From assembly GCF_029893635.1 (NCBI RefSeq), contig NZ_JARXYR010000001.1, positions 372,001 to 436,000 of the forward strand: a stretch of DNA of 64,000 nt. Direction: 5' to 3'. The translations under genes were made by a program, and so were the position numbers. The DNA comes from Variovorax sp. TBS-050B (lineage in GTDB: Bacteria; Pseudomonadota; Gammaproteobacteria; Burkholderiales; Burkholderiaceae_C). The stretch's first letter is position 1. Each line of letters begins with the position of its first letter. Of the stretch, positions 53,345 to 60,488 are shown piece by piece. The notes under the pieces are model-generated. The model was given only the letters and a program-made list of their open reading frames with translations, searched no databases and was not told the DNA's origin.

Positions 53345-54253
53345 TCAATCGATGAACGCCGCCAGCTCCTCCGGCGATCCCGTGGGAAATGCCTCTTTCA
53401 GAAAGTCCAGAAATGCCGAAACGCGCGGGCTCAGCAGCCTGCGGGACGGATACAACGCCCAGAGCGCGATCTCCGGCCCGCCGACATCGCCCCAGCGAAC
53501 CAGCCTGCCTGCGGCGAGGTCCTGAGACACGAGCGACAAAGGCAGCCGCGCGGCCCCGACGCCCGCCCGGGCCGCATCGCGCACCATGAACAGCGAGGAC
53601 AGGCGCAGCACGGGTTCCACGGCGATGTGCTTCGTGCGTGACCGGGCGGTCACCGCCCATGTCGGGTGCGGGTCTCCTGCTTCGCTGCTGCCGCGAACCA
53701 CGGCCGGTACGGGCGCGGTGCCTTTGGGCCTTGCGAGCTGCGGGCTCGCGACCACGACGAGCCGGTCCCGCAGGAAGACCCGTCCCACCAGTTGCACGTC
53801 GGGGTCGGGATTGACGCGGATCACGAGGTCATAGCCCTCTTCCACCATGTCGACGGTGCGGTCCTCCGTGGTGACCTCGAGCCGGACCTCGCGGTGCTTC
53901 ATGGCGAATCGGGCGGCCAGGGTGCCCATTGCCGCCTGCGAGAAGAGCAGCGGCGCATTCACCCGCAAGCGCCCGCGCGGCGCGCCGCCGCCCGATGCGA
54001 TGGCTGCGGCGGTCTCGTCGAGTTCGGTCAGCAGCACCGTGGTCCTCTCGTGCAGCGCGCGGCCTTCCTCGGTGAGCTTGAGGGTGCGCGCACCGCGCTC
54101 GAACAGGCGCAGGTCGAGCCCGCTCTCCAGGTCGGCGACGCGGCGGGACAGCGTCGCCTTGGGCCGGCCGGATTCTCGGGCGGCGCGCCCGAAGCCGCCG
54201 TGGCGCGCGACGAGGTTGAAGTCGGCCAGTGCCAGGAAGTCCATGTGTTCCAT
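53345..54253 (-). CDS. LysR family regulator of the divergent NmrA-like gene
   Basis: 302 residues. Helix-turn-helix at the N-terminus: MDFLALADFNLVARHGGFGRAARESGRPKATLSRRVADLESGLDLRLFERGARTLKLTEEG, of the CrgA/YafC-like subgroup. Effector domain: LRVNAPLLFSQAAMGTLAARFAMKHREVRLEVTTEDRTVDMVEEGYDLVIRV. It is divergent from the NAD(P)-binding protein gene with a 90-bp region between them, the standard layout for LysR control of an oxidoreductase. The 115 bp after its stop (53230-53344) holds nothing I recognise. Confidence 0.94.
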   Translation of the reverse strand: MEHMDFLALADFNLVARHGGFGRAARESGRPKATLSRRVADLESGLDLRLFERGARTLKLTEEGRALHERTTVLLTELDETAAAIASGGGAPRGRLRVNAPLLFSQAAMGTLAARFAMKHREVRLEVTTEDRTVDMVEEGYDLVIRVNPDPDVQLVGRVFLRDRLVVVASPQLARPKGTAPVPAVVRGSSEAGDPHPTWAVTARSRTKHIAVEPVLRLSSLFMVRDAARAGVGAARLPLSLVSQDLAAGRLVRWGDVGGPEIALWALYPSRRLLSPRVSAFLDFLKEAFPTGSPEELAAFID

Positions 54254-54343
54254 GCGTGAGACGAGGTGTCCAAATATAAGGGCTATCGGTCCATGGATGG
54301 AACTTCGAAGATCGAGGCTCCTTCAACGAAACGGAGCAATTCC

Positions 54344-55210
54344 ATGACCATCCTCATCACCGGCGCGAGCGGCAACGTCGGCCGCCAAGTCGTTCAACAA
54401 CTCGTCGGCCGCGGTGCCGCCGTGCGCGCGCTCGTGCGCGATCCGTCGAAGATCAGCTTTCCTGCGGGCGTCGAGATCGTCCAGGGCGATCTGCTGGACG
54501 TGGACGCGCTGCGCCACGCCATGACGGGCGTCTCGACCCTGTTCCTGCTCAACGGCGTGGTGCCGGACGAGTTCACGCAGGCCCTGGTCGCGCTCAACCT
54601 GGCGCGCGATGCGGGCATCGAGCGCATCGTCTACCTCTCGGTGATCCACAGCGACAGATACCTGAACGTTCCCCATTTCGCGGGCAAGTTCGGCGTGGAG
54701 CGGATGCTCGAGCAGATGGGCTTCGGAGCCACCATCCTGCGGCCCGCGTACTTCATGCAGAACGACCTCACGGTCAAGGACGTGGTGCTCGGCCATGGCG
54801 TCTATCCGATGCCGATCGGCAGCAAGGGGCTCGCGATGATCGACACGCGCGACATCGCGGAGATCGCCGCGGTCGAACTGCTCGACCGCGCGCGGTCCGA
54901 GCCATCGCCGCTCAAGCGCCTCAACCTGGTGGGCCCCGACACGCTGAGGGGCCACGACGTCGCAGGCATCTGGTCGGCGGCGCTGGGCCGCCCGATCGCC
55001 TACGGCGGCGACGACACCGCCGGCTTCGAGAAGAACCTGCGGAACTTCATGCCGAGCTGGATGGCGTACGACATGCGCCTCATGAGCGAACGCTTTCTGT
55101 CGGAAGGAATGGAGCCGGAGCCCGGGGACGTGGCGCGCCTGACGACGCTGCTCGGGCGCCCGCTGCGGTCGTACCGCGATTTCGCTTCCGAGCTTTCCGC
55201 CTCGGCGTGA
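54344..55210 (+). CDS. NmrA-like NAD(P)-binding protein (atypical short-chain dehydrogenase)
   Basis: 288 residues from ATG 54344 with GGAG seven bases upstream. Rossmann motif MTILITGASGNVGRQVVQQLVGRGAAVRALVRDPSKI, then VEIVQGDLLDVDALRHAMTGVSTLFLLNG. The atypical SDR group lacks the YxxxK triad; here YLSVIHSD replaces it. Downstream ALGRPIAYGGDD is typical of the QorB/NmrA cluster. It may sense NAD(P)H or act on quinones. Expression is probably controlled by the divergent LysR protein. Confidence 0.9.
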   Translation: MTILITGASGNVGRQVVQQLVGRGAAVRALVRDPSKISFPAGVEIVQGDLLDVDALRHAMTGVSTLFLLNGVVPDEFTQALVALNLARDAGIERIVYLSVIHSDRYLNVPHFAGKFGVERMLEQMGFGATILRPAYFMQNDLTVKDVVLGHGVYPMPIGSKGLAMIDTRDIAEIAAVELLDRARSEPSPLKRLNLVGPDTLRGHDVAGIWSAALGRPIAYGGDDTAGFEKNLRNFMPSWMAYDMRLMSERFLSEGMEPEPGDVARLTTLLGRPLRSYRDFASELSASA

Positions 55211-55233
55211 GCGAGGCTGCAGGCGCCACTTGC

Positions 55234-56217
55234 CTACAGCAGCTTCACCATGATCGAAAGATTCTGCGGCCGCCCCACGTGCCGCCACGGCGGCGCGTGA
55301 TAGCGCTCCACCGCGGGCGCCTCGGCCAACGGTTCGCCATGGGCGAGCGGCCACACGTGGGCGAGCGCGCGATAGGCCGGAAAGATCGCTTGGTAAGGCG
55401 CACGGTGCTCGAGCGCCACGTAGCGGCCGCCCGGCACCGTGCAGCGGCGGAACGGCGCGGGCAGCGGCTCGGGCAACCCTGGGTCGACGAAGCAGCAGTC
55501 GTAGCGGATCAGCGCCTCGGGCGTGATCTCGGGGCTGTCGCGTGTGATGGCGACGAGCTCCAGCGCCTCGGCGTCGAGGCCGATGCGCGCCACCTCGTCG
55601 GCAAAGCGCTGCCAGAACGCCTCCACGCGCGCATAGCCGCCATGGAAGCGAAGCCCGATCAGGGCGGGCGCCGGCCAGACCTGCACGCGGGCACGGCGGG
55701 CCAGTGCATGGTGACGCGGCTCCACGGGCGGCGTCGCGCGTCGCGCGGCGCTGCGGTACAGGGTGGGCGGCTGGCCGAAGTGGCGCTGGAAGGCGCGCGA
55801 GAAGGCTGCGATGCTGCCGTAGCCCGCGCCCACCGCGATGTCGAGCACCGACTGCGCACCCGCGAGCAGGTGGATCGCCGCCGTCTCCAGCTGCCGCCGC
55901 CGCCGCAGGGCGACCACGGTCTCGCCCATGGTTTCGCTGAACAGCCGGTGGAAGTGCGACCGGCCGAGTCCGCAGCCGGCGGCCAGTTCGTCGAGCGATG
56001 GCGGCTGCATCAGGTCGGCCTCCATGCGGTGCAGCGCGGCGAGGATGCGCGGCTCGTCGAGCAGGAACGGCGGATGGCCGCGCAGACGCGCCGCACCGCC
56101 GCGCGGACCCGCGGGCGGACGGTCGAAGCGCAGGCGGTCGAGGTCGGAGAGGGCCGGTGCGGTGGCGCTCGGCTCGGCGCGCTCGACGAGGACGGGTTCG
56201 GCGGATCGGTGTGGCAC
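55234..56217 (-). CDS. AraC family regulator with GyrI-like ligand domain
   Basis: 327 residues from a GTG at 56217; the first 55 residues are Pro/Ala/Arg-rich and may not be coding. The helix-turn-helix is LLDEPRILAALHRMEADLMQPPSLDELAAGCGLGRSHFHRLFSETMGETVVALRRRRQLE and SVLDIAVGAGYGSIAAFSRAFQRHFGQPPTLYR. The C-terminus (LIGLRFHGGYARVEAFWQRF...YDCCFVDPGLPEPLPAPFRRCTVPGGRYVALEHRAPY) is a GyrI-like small-molecule-binding domain. This is the Rob/MarA-like class that senses drugs or other hydrophobic compounds. Nearby targets are not obvious; the genes on either side belong to other units. Confidence 0.9.
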   Translation of the reverse strand: MPHRSAEPVLVERAEPSATAPALSDLDRLRFDRPPAGPRGGAARLRGHPPFLLDEPRILAALHRMEADLMQPPSLDELAAGCGLGRSHFHRLFSETMGETVVALRRRRQLETAAIHLLAGAQSVLDIAVGAGYGSIAAFSRAFQRHFGQPPTLYRSAARRATPPVEPRHHALARRARVQVWPAPALIGLRFHGGYARVEAFWQRFADEVARIGLDAEALELVAITRDSPEITPEALIRYDCCFVDPGLPEPLPAPFRRCTVPGGRYVALEHRAPYQAIFPAYRALAHVWPLAHGEPLAEAPAVERYHAPPWRHVGRPQNLSIMVKLL

Positions 56218-56291
56218 TGCGTGGGGGCGCTGTGGTGCGGCTGCCGGGTGATGCCCGGCGCCGCTCGGCGTGGAGGAGCGCGGATTATCCG

Positions 56292-56313
56292 AGGCCGGCC
56301 GCGGCGCCGGCCT
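56292..56313 (-). terminator. Hairpin downstream of the universal stress operon
   Basis: AGGCCGGC at 56292-56299 pairs with GCCGGCCT at 56306-56313 around a 6-nt loop, 43 nt past the stop of the second universal stress gene on the minus strand. No T run. The rest of the 138-bp gap to the AraC gene shows nothing else. Confidence 0.4.
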
Positions 56314-56355
56314 GTGCGCGCGTGGCGCGTTCCGATGCCGGTGGGTAGCGCGCCG

Positions 56356-57180
56356 TCAGTGCGACATGAGCACCGGCACGGTCATGGCCTGGAGGATGGT
56401 CCGCGTGGCGCCGCCGAGGATCCATTCGCGCGCCCGGCTGTGGCCATAGCAGCCCATCACGAGCAGGTCCGCGTCCACGTCGGCCGCCAGCGACAGCAGC
56501 CGGCCGCCGGCATCGCCCTCCTCCGCGCCGCCCGCGTGCAGCGAGACCTCGGCGATGCCGTGCGCCTGGAGGCAGGCCTGCAACTTCGGCAGCGACGCCG
56601 CGGCTTCTTCTCCATAGCCGACCGCATGCACACGCTGCGCCCGGCGCAGCCATGGCAGCGCCGCCGACATGGCGCGTGCGGCTTCGGGCGTCTCCTTCCA
56701 GGCCAGCAGCACGGTGCGGCCCGGCAGGCCGAAGGATCCGGCATACGGCACGATCAGCGCGGGCCGTCCGCTCTCCACCAGCAGGCTGGACAGAAAGTCG
56801 TCCGGCAGCTCGGACGCCAGCGGATCCTCGGCGTCATGCTGTCCCAGGATCAGCAGGTCGGCGTACAGCGCGCGGCGCGCGAACTGCCACGGGCCATCGC
56901 TCTCCGGCTCGGTCCAGTGCATGCGCGGCGAGCCGGCGGCCTGCGCGGCGAAGGTGGCGCGCATCCGGTCGCGCGCGATCCTGTCGGTCTCGCGCATCAC
57001 CGCCACGGCTTCGGCTGCACCCGCGAGCGCGAAGGGATAGCGCATCAGCGCAGGCAGGGTGCAGGGCGCACCGGTCACTTCGGCATCGAAGGCCTCGGCG
57101 ACGCGGCGGGCGAGCGCGATGCGATCGCCGGTACGCGCCGATCCGTCGAGGTGCAGGAGGATGGATCTGGGGTTCTGCAT
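56356..57180 (-). CDS. Tandem universal stress protein
   Basis: 274 residues. Domain 1 begins SILLHLDGSARTGDRIALARRVAEAFDAEVTG and lacks a clear nucleotide motif. Domain 2 ends DLLVMGCYGHSRAREWILGGATRTILQAMTVPVLMSH, where the usual GS/GT is GGAT, so ATP binding may be altered. It follows the single-domain stress protein gene by 28 nt on the same strand, forming an operon controlled from the divergent region with FNR-like boxes. Confidence 0.92.
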   Translation of the reverse strand: MQNPRSILLHLDGSARTGDRIALARRVAEAFDAEVTGAPCTLPALMRYPFALAGAAEAVAVMRETDRIARDRMRATFAAQAAGSPRMHWTEPESDGPWQFARRALYADLLILGQHDAEDPLASELPDDFLSSLLVESGRPALIVPYAGSFGLPGRTVLLAWKETPEAARAMSAALPWLRRAQRVHAVGYGEEAAASLPKLQACLQAHGIAEVSLHAGGAEEGDAGGRLLSLAADVDADLLVMGCYGHSRAREWILGGATRTILQAMTVPVLMSH

Positions 57181-57208
57181 CGAAAGCTCCTTCAGCGGCC
57201 CCCGCGTC

Positions 57209-57631
57209 TCAGCGCACCAGCAGCACCGGCACCGAACAGCGCGCCAGCACCTTCATGGCCACGGAACCGACGACCAGGTTCGCCAGCGCCCCGTGCCCGC
57301 GCGATCCCATCACCAGCAGGTCGAACTTGCCGGATTCGGCGAAGGTGGCGATCTCGTCCGCCGGATGACCCACCTTGTGGGCGGATGCGGCTTCGATGCC
57401 GTGCCCGGCGAGCGCGGCGCGCACGGGGTCCAGCACCGCGCGCGCTTCCTCTTCGTAGTAGCCGTGCACGAGCTCGGGCCCGGCGAAGGCCGCCGCGCGA
57501 TGCGGCACCGGCAGCACCGCATTGAACACCGTGAAGGCGTGGCCGGCGTTCGACCACTCCTTGTGCGTGGCGAGGTAGTCGAGCATGCGGCCGGTGTAGG
57601 CGCTGCCGTCGACGGCGAGAAGGATCTTCAT
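57209..57631 (-). CDS. Single-domain universal stress protein
   Basis: 140 residues, normal UspA length, from ATG 57631 with AAGGAGC upstream. N-terminus MKILLAVDGSAYTGRMLDYLATHKEW; C-terminus DLLVMGSRGHGALANLVVGSVAMKVLARCSVPVLLVR with an intact G-2x-G-9x-G-S nucleotide motif. First gene of a two-gene stress operon, divergent from flavodoxin/HtrA/DksA-like genes. Probably FNR-type regulated. Confidence 0.94.
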   Translation of the reverse strand: MKILLAVDGSAYTGRMLDYLATHKEWSNAGHAFTVFNAVLPVPHRAAAFAGPELVHGYYEEEARAVLDPVRAALAGHGIEAASAHKVGHPADEIATFAESGKFDLLVMGSRGHGALANLVVGSVAMKVLARCSVPVLLVR

Positions 57632-57692
57632 GGGTGCTCCTTGGTTGTGGATGTCCGATGGCGCATGTTGACGTGCCGTTCCGCGACCGCCC

Positions 57693-57706
57693 TTGCGCCA
57701 GATCAA
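57693..57706. promoter_or_regulatory. FNR-like box 1, positioned for the universal stress operon
   Basis: TTGCG-CCAG-ATCAA: one altered and one consensus FNR half-site. Its centre is 41.5 bp from position 57658, about 27 bp upstream of the UspA ATG. The minus-strand sequence CAACAT (at 57664-57669) could be the -10 element of a class II promoter. The transcription start is inferred, not known. Confidence 0.5.
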
Positions 57707-57748
57707 AGCGGCGAGCACCCGAACGCCGGCCGCCATGCGCGGTTTTGT

Positions 57749-57762
57749 TTGATGCAGCGCAA
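57749..57762. promoter_or_regulatory. FNR-like box 2, positioned for the flavodoxin operon
   Basis: TTGAT-GCAG-CGCAA: one consensus and one altered half-site, 56 bp from box 1. Its centre (57755.5) is 41.5 bp upstream of 57797, and TACATT at 57784-57789 is in the right place for a -10 element with that start. This fits the standard class II FNR activator layout. The flavodoxin ATG is 26 bp further on, with AAGGA before it. Confidence 0.55.
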
Positions 57763-57822
57763 GCCCGGCGCCGCTTTCGCGGCCTACATTGAATTTCCAT
57801 TCAGACATCAAGGACAGCGGCA

Positions 57823-58350
57823 ATGAACAGGATCCTCGTGGTCGTCTACTCCTGCACCGGAACCTCTCGCAAGCTGGCGCAACTGCTGTGCAGCCAGCAG
57901 GGCTGGCCCATGGGCGAGATCACCGACATCCGCCCGCGCGCGGGGGTGCTCGGCAACTGGCGCTGCCTGCTCGATTCCTTCTTCCGCCGGCACCCGCGGA
58001 TTCGTTACGAGGGGCCGAGGACGGCGGACTTCGACACGGTGGTGCTGGTGTCGCCGATCTGGGCCGAACGCCTGGCGGGACCGATGCGCAGCTTCGTGGG
58101 CCAGCGGTGTACGCAGCTGCCCGAAGTCGCCGTCGTCTCGGTCATGGGCGGGCGCGGGGCACCCAACGCGGCGGCCGAGATCGCGCGGATCCTCGGGCGG
58201 GCGCCGGTCCTCGACACCGCATTCACCATGCGCGAGGTCGACAGCGGCAGCCTGGCCGCGCGGCTGCAGGCCTTCGGCAACGCCGTGCGCGGCGCCGGCG
58301 ACATGCAGGACGCGGTGCGCCCGATGGCGCTTTCGCCGCAGGCCGCATGA
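57823..58350 (+). CDS. Flavodoxin-like protein
   Basis: 175 residues. FMN phosphate-binding loop VVYSCTGTSRKLAQLL, second loop VLVSPIWAERLAGPMRSFV and VVSVMGGRGAPNAAAEI follow the flavodoxin fold. The middle part (NWRCLLDSFFRRHPRIRYEG) is atypical. It should carry FMN and pass electrons in the cytoplasm. First gene of an operon: the stop overlaps the HtrA-like start (ATGA). Likely induced with the universal stress genes through the FNR-like boxes. Confidence 0.88.
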   Translation: MNRILVVVYSCTGTSRKLAQLLCSQQGWPMGEITDIRPRAGVLGNWRCLLDSFFRRHPRIRYEGPRTADFDTVVLVSPIWAERLAGPMRSFVGQRCTQLPEVAVVSVMGGRGAPNAAAEIARILGRAPVLDTAFTMREVDSGSLAARLQAFGNAVRGAGDMQDAVRPMALSPQAA

Positions 58351-59876
58351 GCAAAGAATCCGCAGCAGCGCTTCAATCACCGCGCCGGCGCATCTTCGCG
58401 ATAGCGTTCGCGGCCGGCCTGGCCGCGTTGCTGGCGGCCTGCGCCGCGGCGTCGCCGCCCGCTGCCGCGCCCGCGGCCGTGATGCGTAACGATGGCGACG
58501 TTGCCGCACCCTCGACGCAGTTCGCCCCGCTGGCCGCCAGCCGAGGCGCGGCGGTCGTCGACATCAGCACGCTGCGGATCGGACGCGACCAGAGTCCCGA
58601 GGACATCGACCTCGAGATCGCGCCGGAGCACGACTTCGCCGACCGCCTGGCCTGGCCGCTGCGCACCGGGGTGCGCATCAGCCAGATCCGCGATCTCGCC
58701 TCCGGCCTCATCGTGAGCGGCGACGGGCTGATCCTGACCAGTGCGCACGTGGTCGCGAACATCGACGAAGCCCAGGTCCGGCTCGACGACGGGCGGCGCT
58801 TCGCGGCCCGGGTGGTGGGGCTCGACAGGCGGACCGACGTCGGCCTGCTCAAGATCGACGTCACCGGCCTTCCCACTGCGGTGATCGGCGACTCCTCGCG
58901 CCTCGCGCCCGGCGACTGGGTGGCGGCGATCAGCGCGCCGTTCGGATTCCACGGCAGCGTCACCGCCGGCGTGGTCAGCGCGGTCGATCGCTTCGTCGGC
59001 GGCGGTGGCGACGTGCCCTACATCCAGACCGACGTAGCCATCAACCCCGGCAGCTCGGGCAGCCCGCTCTTCAACAGCCGCGGCGAAGTGGTCGGCATCA
59101 ACGCGATGATCTACAGCGGCAACGGCGGCTACATGGGGCTTTCGTTCGCGGTGCCGATCAACCTGGCGATGCGCATCGCGACCCAGCTGCGCGCCGCCGG
59201 CACCGTGCGGCGCGCGCATCTGGGCGCCGAGTTCCAGGCGCTGACGCCGGCGCTGGCCCAGTCCTTCGCGCTGCCTTCGGGCGCCGGTGCGCTGGTGGTC
59301 CGCGTCGATTCCCAGGGTCCGGCGCATGCGGCGGGCCTGCTGCCGGGCGACATCGTCACCGCTTTCGACGGCCTGGCCGTCTCGCGGCTGACCGACCTGC
59401 TGCGGCAGATCGGCGACCGCGTGCCGGGCGAGCGCAGCCGCGTGGAGGTCTGGCGCCAGGGTGTGCAGCGGACCCTCTGGGTCACGCCCTCGGAGGAACG
59501 CGCCGCGAAAGCGCCGCCGCCCGACAACGCCGCGCCCGAATGGAACGACGGCCTCGGGCTGCGGCTCGGCGAGCTCTCCGCCGCGCAGTTGGCGCAGCGC
59601 GGCATCGACGGCGGCCTGCTGGTGCGCGAGGCCGCGGGCGCCGCGCGCAGCGAAGGCATTCGCGCCGGCGACCTCATCGTGGCCATCAACGACCAGCGCC
59701 TCGACCGCGTCGATCAGTTCACGCAGGCGCTGGCGCGCGTGCGGCCCGGCGATCGGCCGGTGGCGCTGCTGGTCATGCGCGACAGGCGCCTCGCCTATGT
59801 CGCCGTGCGACGGCCGGCGTCGCCCGCCGCGGCATCGACTTCCATTTTTCAACTCCCCGCAACGACAAGACCATGA
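58347..59876 (+). CDS. HtrA/DegP-like serine protease with two PDZ domains, predicted lipoprotein
   Basis: 509 residues. N-terminal signal with lipobox (LLAACAAAS), so a periplasmic lipoprotein is likely. Trypsin-like domain with His in LTSAHVVAN, Asp in RRTDVGLLKID and Ser in INPGSSGSPLFNSRGEVVGIN: the full catalytic triad. PDZ1 at about residues 290-370 (LVVRVDSQGPAHAAGLLPGDIVTAFDGLAV), PDZ2 at about 410-490 (LLVREAAGAARSEGIRAGDLIVAINDQRL). Role: periplasmic protein quality control. The coupling between flavodoxin and a DksA-like gene is unusual for htrA. The stop overlaps the next start as ATGA. Confidence 0.92.
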   Translation: MSKESAAALQSPRRRIFAIAFAAGLAALLAACAAASPPAAAPAAVMRNDGDVAAPSTQFAPLAASRGAAVVDISTLRIGRDQSPEDIDLEIAPEHDFADRLAWPLRTGVRISQIRDLASGLIVSGDGLILTSAHVVANIDEAQVRLDDGRRFAARVVGLDRRTDVGLLKIDVTGLPTAVIGDSSRLAPGDWVAAISAPFGFHGSVTAGVVSAVDRFVGGGGDVPYIQTDVAINPGSSGSPLFNSRGEVVGINAMIYSGNGGYMGLSFAVPINLAMRIATQLRAAGTVRRAHLGAEFQALTPALAQSFALPSGAGALVVRVDSQGPAHAAGLLPGDIVTAFDGLAVSRLTDLLRQIGDRVPGERSRVEVWRQGVQRTLWVTPSEERAAKAPPPDNAAPEWNDGLGLRLGELSAAQLAQRGIDGGLLVREAAGAARSEGIRAGDLIVAINDQRLDRVDQFTQALARVRPGDRPVALLVMRDRRLAYVAVRRPASPAAASTSIFQLPATTRP

Positions 59877-60247
59877 AGCACCTGAATGCCACCGATCGAC
59901 ATCTGCTCGTCCACCAACTGGAGTCCATGAAGGAGGATGTGCTGGAGGAGCTGCGCACAGCCGCTGCGCTCGCGTTCGAGGGTTCAGGCGCCGGCATGCG
60001 GGAGGTGCATGGGCGCACCGACGACGCCGAAGCGGCGCGGATCGAAGAGCTGCGCGAAGCGGAGATCGAAATCGACCGGCGCAGGTTGCACGAGATCGAA
60101 CGGGCGCTGCAGCGGGTGGCCGAGGGCAGCTACGGCATCTGCGCCGATTGCGGCGAGGAGATTCCCTATGAGCGGCTGCTCGTGCGGCCGACCGCCATGC
60201 GCTGTGCCGCCTGCCAGGTGGTCGCGGAGTCTCGACCGCGCCGTTGA
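59873..60247 (+). CDS. DksA/TraR C4-type zinc finger protein
   Basis: 124 residues from the ATGA overlap with the protease gene. The N-terminal coiled coil (LLVHQLESMKEDVLEELRTAAALAF...EAARIEELREAEIEIDRRRLHEIERALQRVAEG) is followed by CADCGEEIPYERLLVRPTAMRCAACQ, a C-x2-C-x17-C-x2-C zinc finger. Members of this family bind the RNA polymerase secondary channel. It lacks the DxxDxA tip of E. coli DksA in the visible coil; HGRTDDAEAAR sits there instead. Within this stress operon it may tune transcription under low oxygen or envelope stress. Confidence 0.9.
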   Translation: MKHLNATDRHLLVHQLESMKEDVLEELRTAAALAFEGSGAGMREVHGRTDDAEAARIEELREAEIEIDRRRLHEIERALQRVAEGSYGICADCGEEIPYERLLVRPTAMRCAACQVVAESRPRR

Positions 60248-60407
60248 CCTGGTGCGCCACGAATCGGCCGAGGCATTCCAATGAAGTCGTATGCGCGGCT
60301 CAGGGCCGAGTGAGTTCGACGACCTCTGCCGCGTCATCAACAGCGCCGGCCTCACGCCGGGATCAAGCAGTCGGTGAACAGGGCGAAGTACATGGACCGA
60401 ACCTCCT
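60248..60407. other. Non-coding spacer between the DksA-like gene and the palindrome
   Basis: 160 bp with no gene supported on either strand. A CCTCCT stretch at about 60402-60406 in the opposite sense to the recombinase gene is the only notable feature. No terminator hairpin with a T run is visible. Confidence 0.4.
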
Positions 60408-60487
60408 AAAATACACTAACGGCTGGCGATTCAATGTCTGGACAGACCGCCATCCAGAACCACAACCGCCCGCCGTTAGCGTATTTT
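60408..60487. repeat. 80-bp imperfect palindrome abutting the recombinase-like gene
   Basis: AAAATACACTAACGG at 60408-60422 and CCGTTAGCGTATTTT at 60473-60487 are inverted with one mismatch. Inside, C-G at 60423/60472, GGCG/CGCC at 60425-60428 and 60467-60470, and TCTGGA/TCCAGA at 60437-60442 and 60453-60458 continue the pairing about the same centre (60447.5). The single strand could fold into a long bulged hairpin. TAAC...GTTA at the arms recalls integron attC ends but does not fit that consensus. It ends 1 bp before the ATG of the recombinase-like gene, so it may be a recombination site, an operator or a leader structure. Confidence 0.6.
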
Positions 60488-60488
60488 C

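Noticed and set aside
60408..60487. Integron attC site
   Set aside because: The arms contain TAAC and GTTA but not the RYYYAAC / GTTRRRY ends, the adjacent protein is not an IntI and lacks catalytic residues, and no gene cassettes follow. Kept only as a palindrome.
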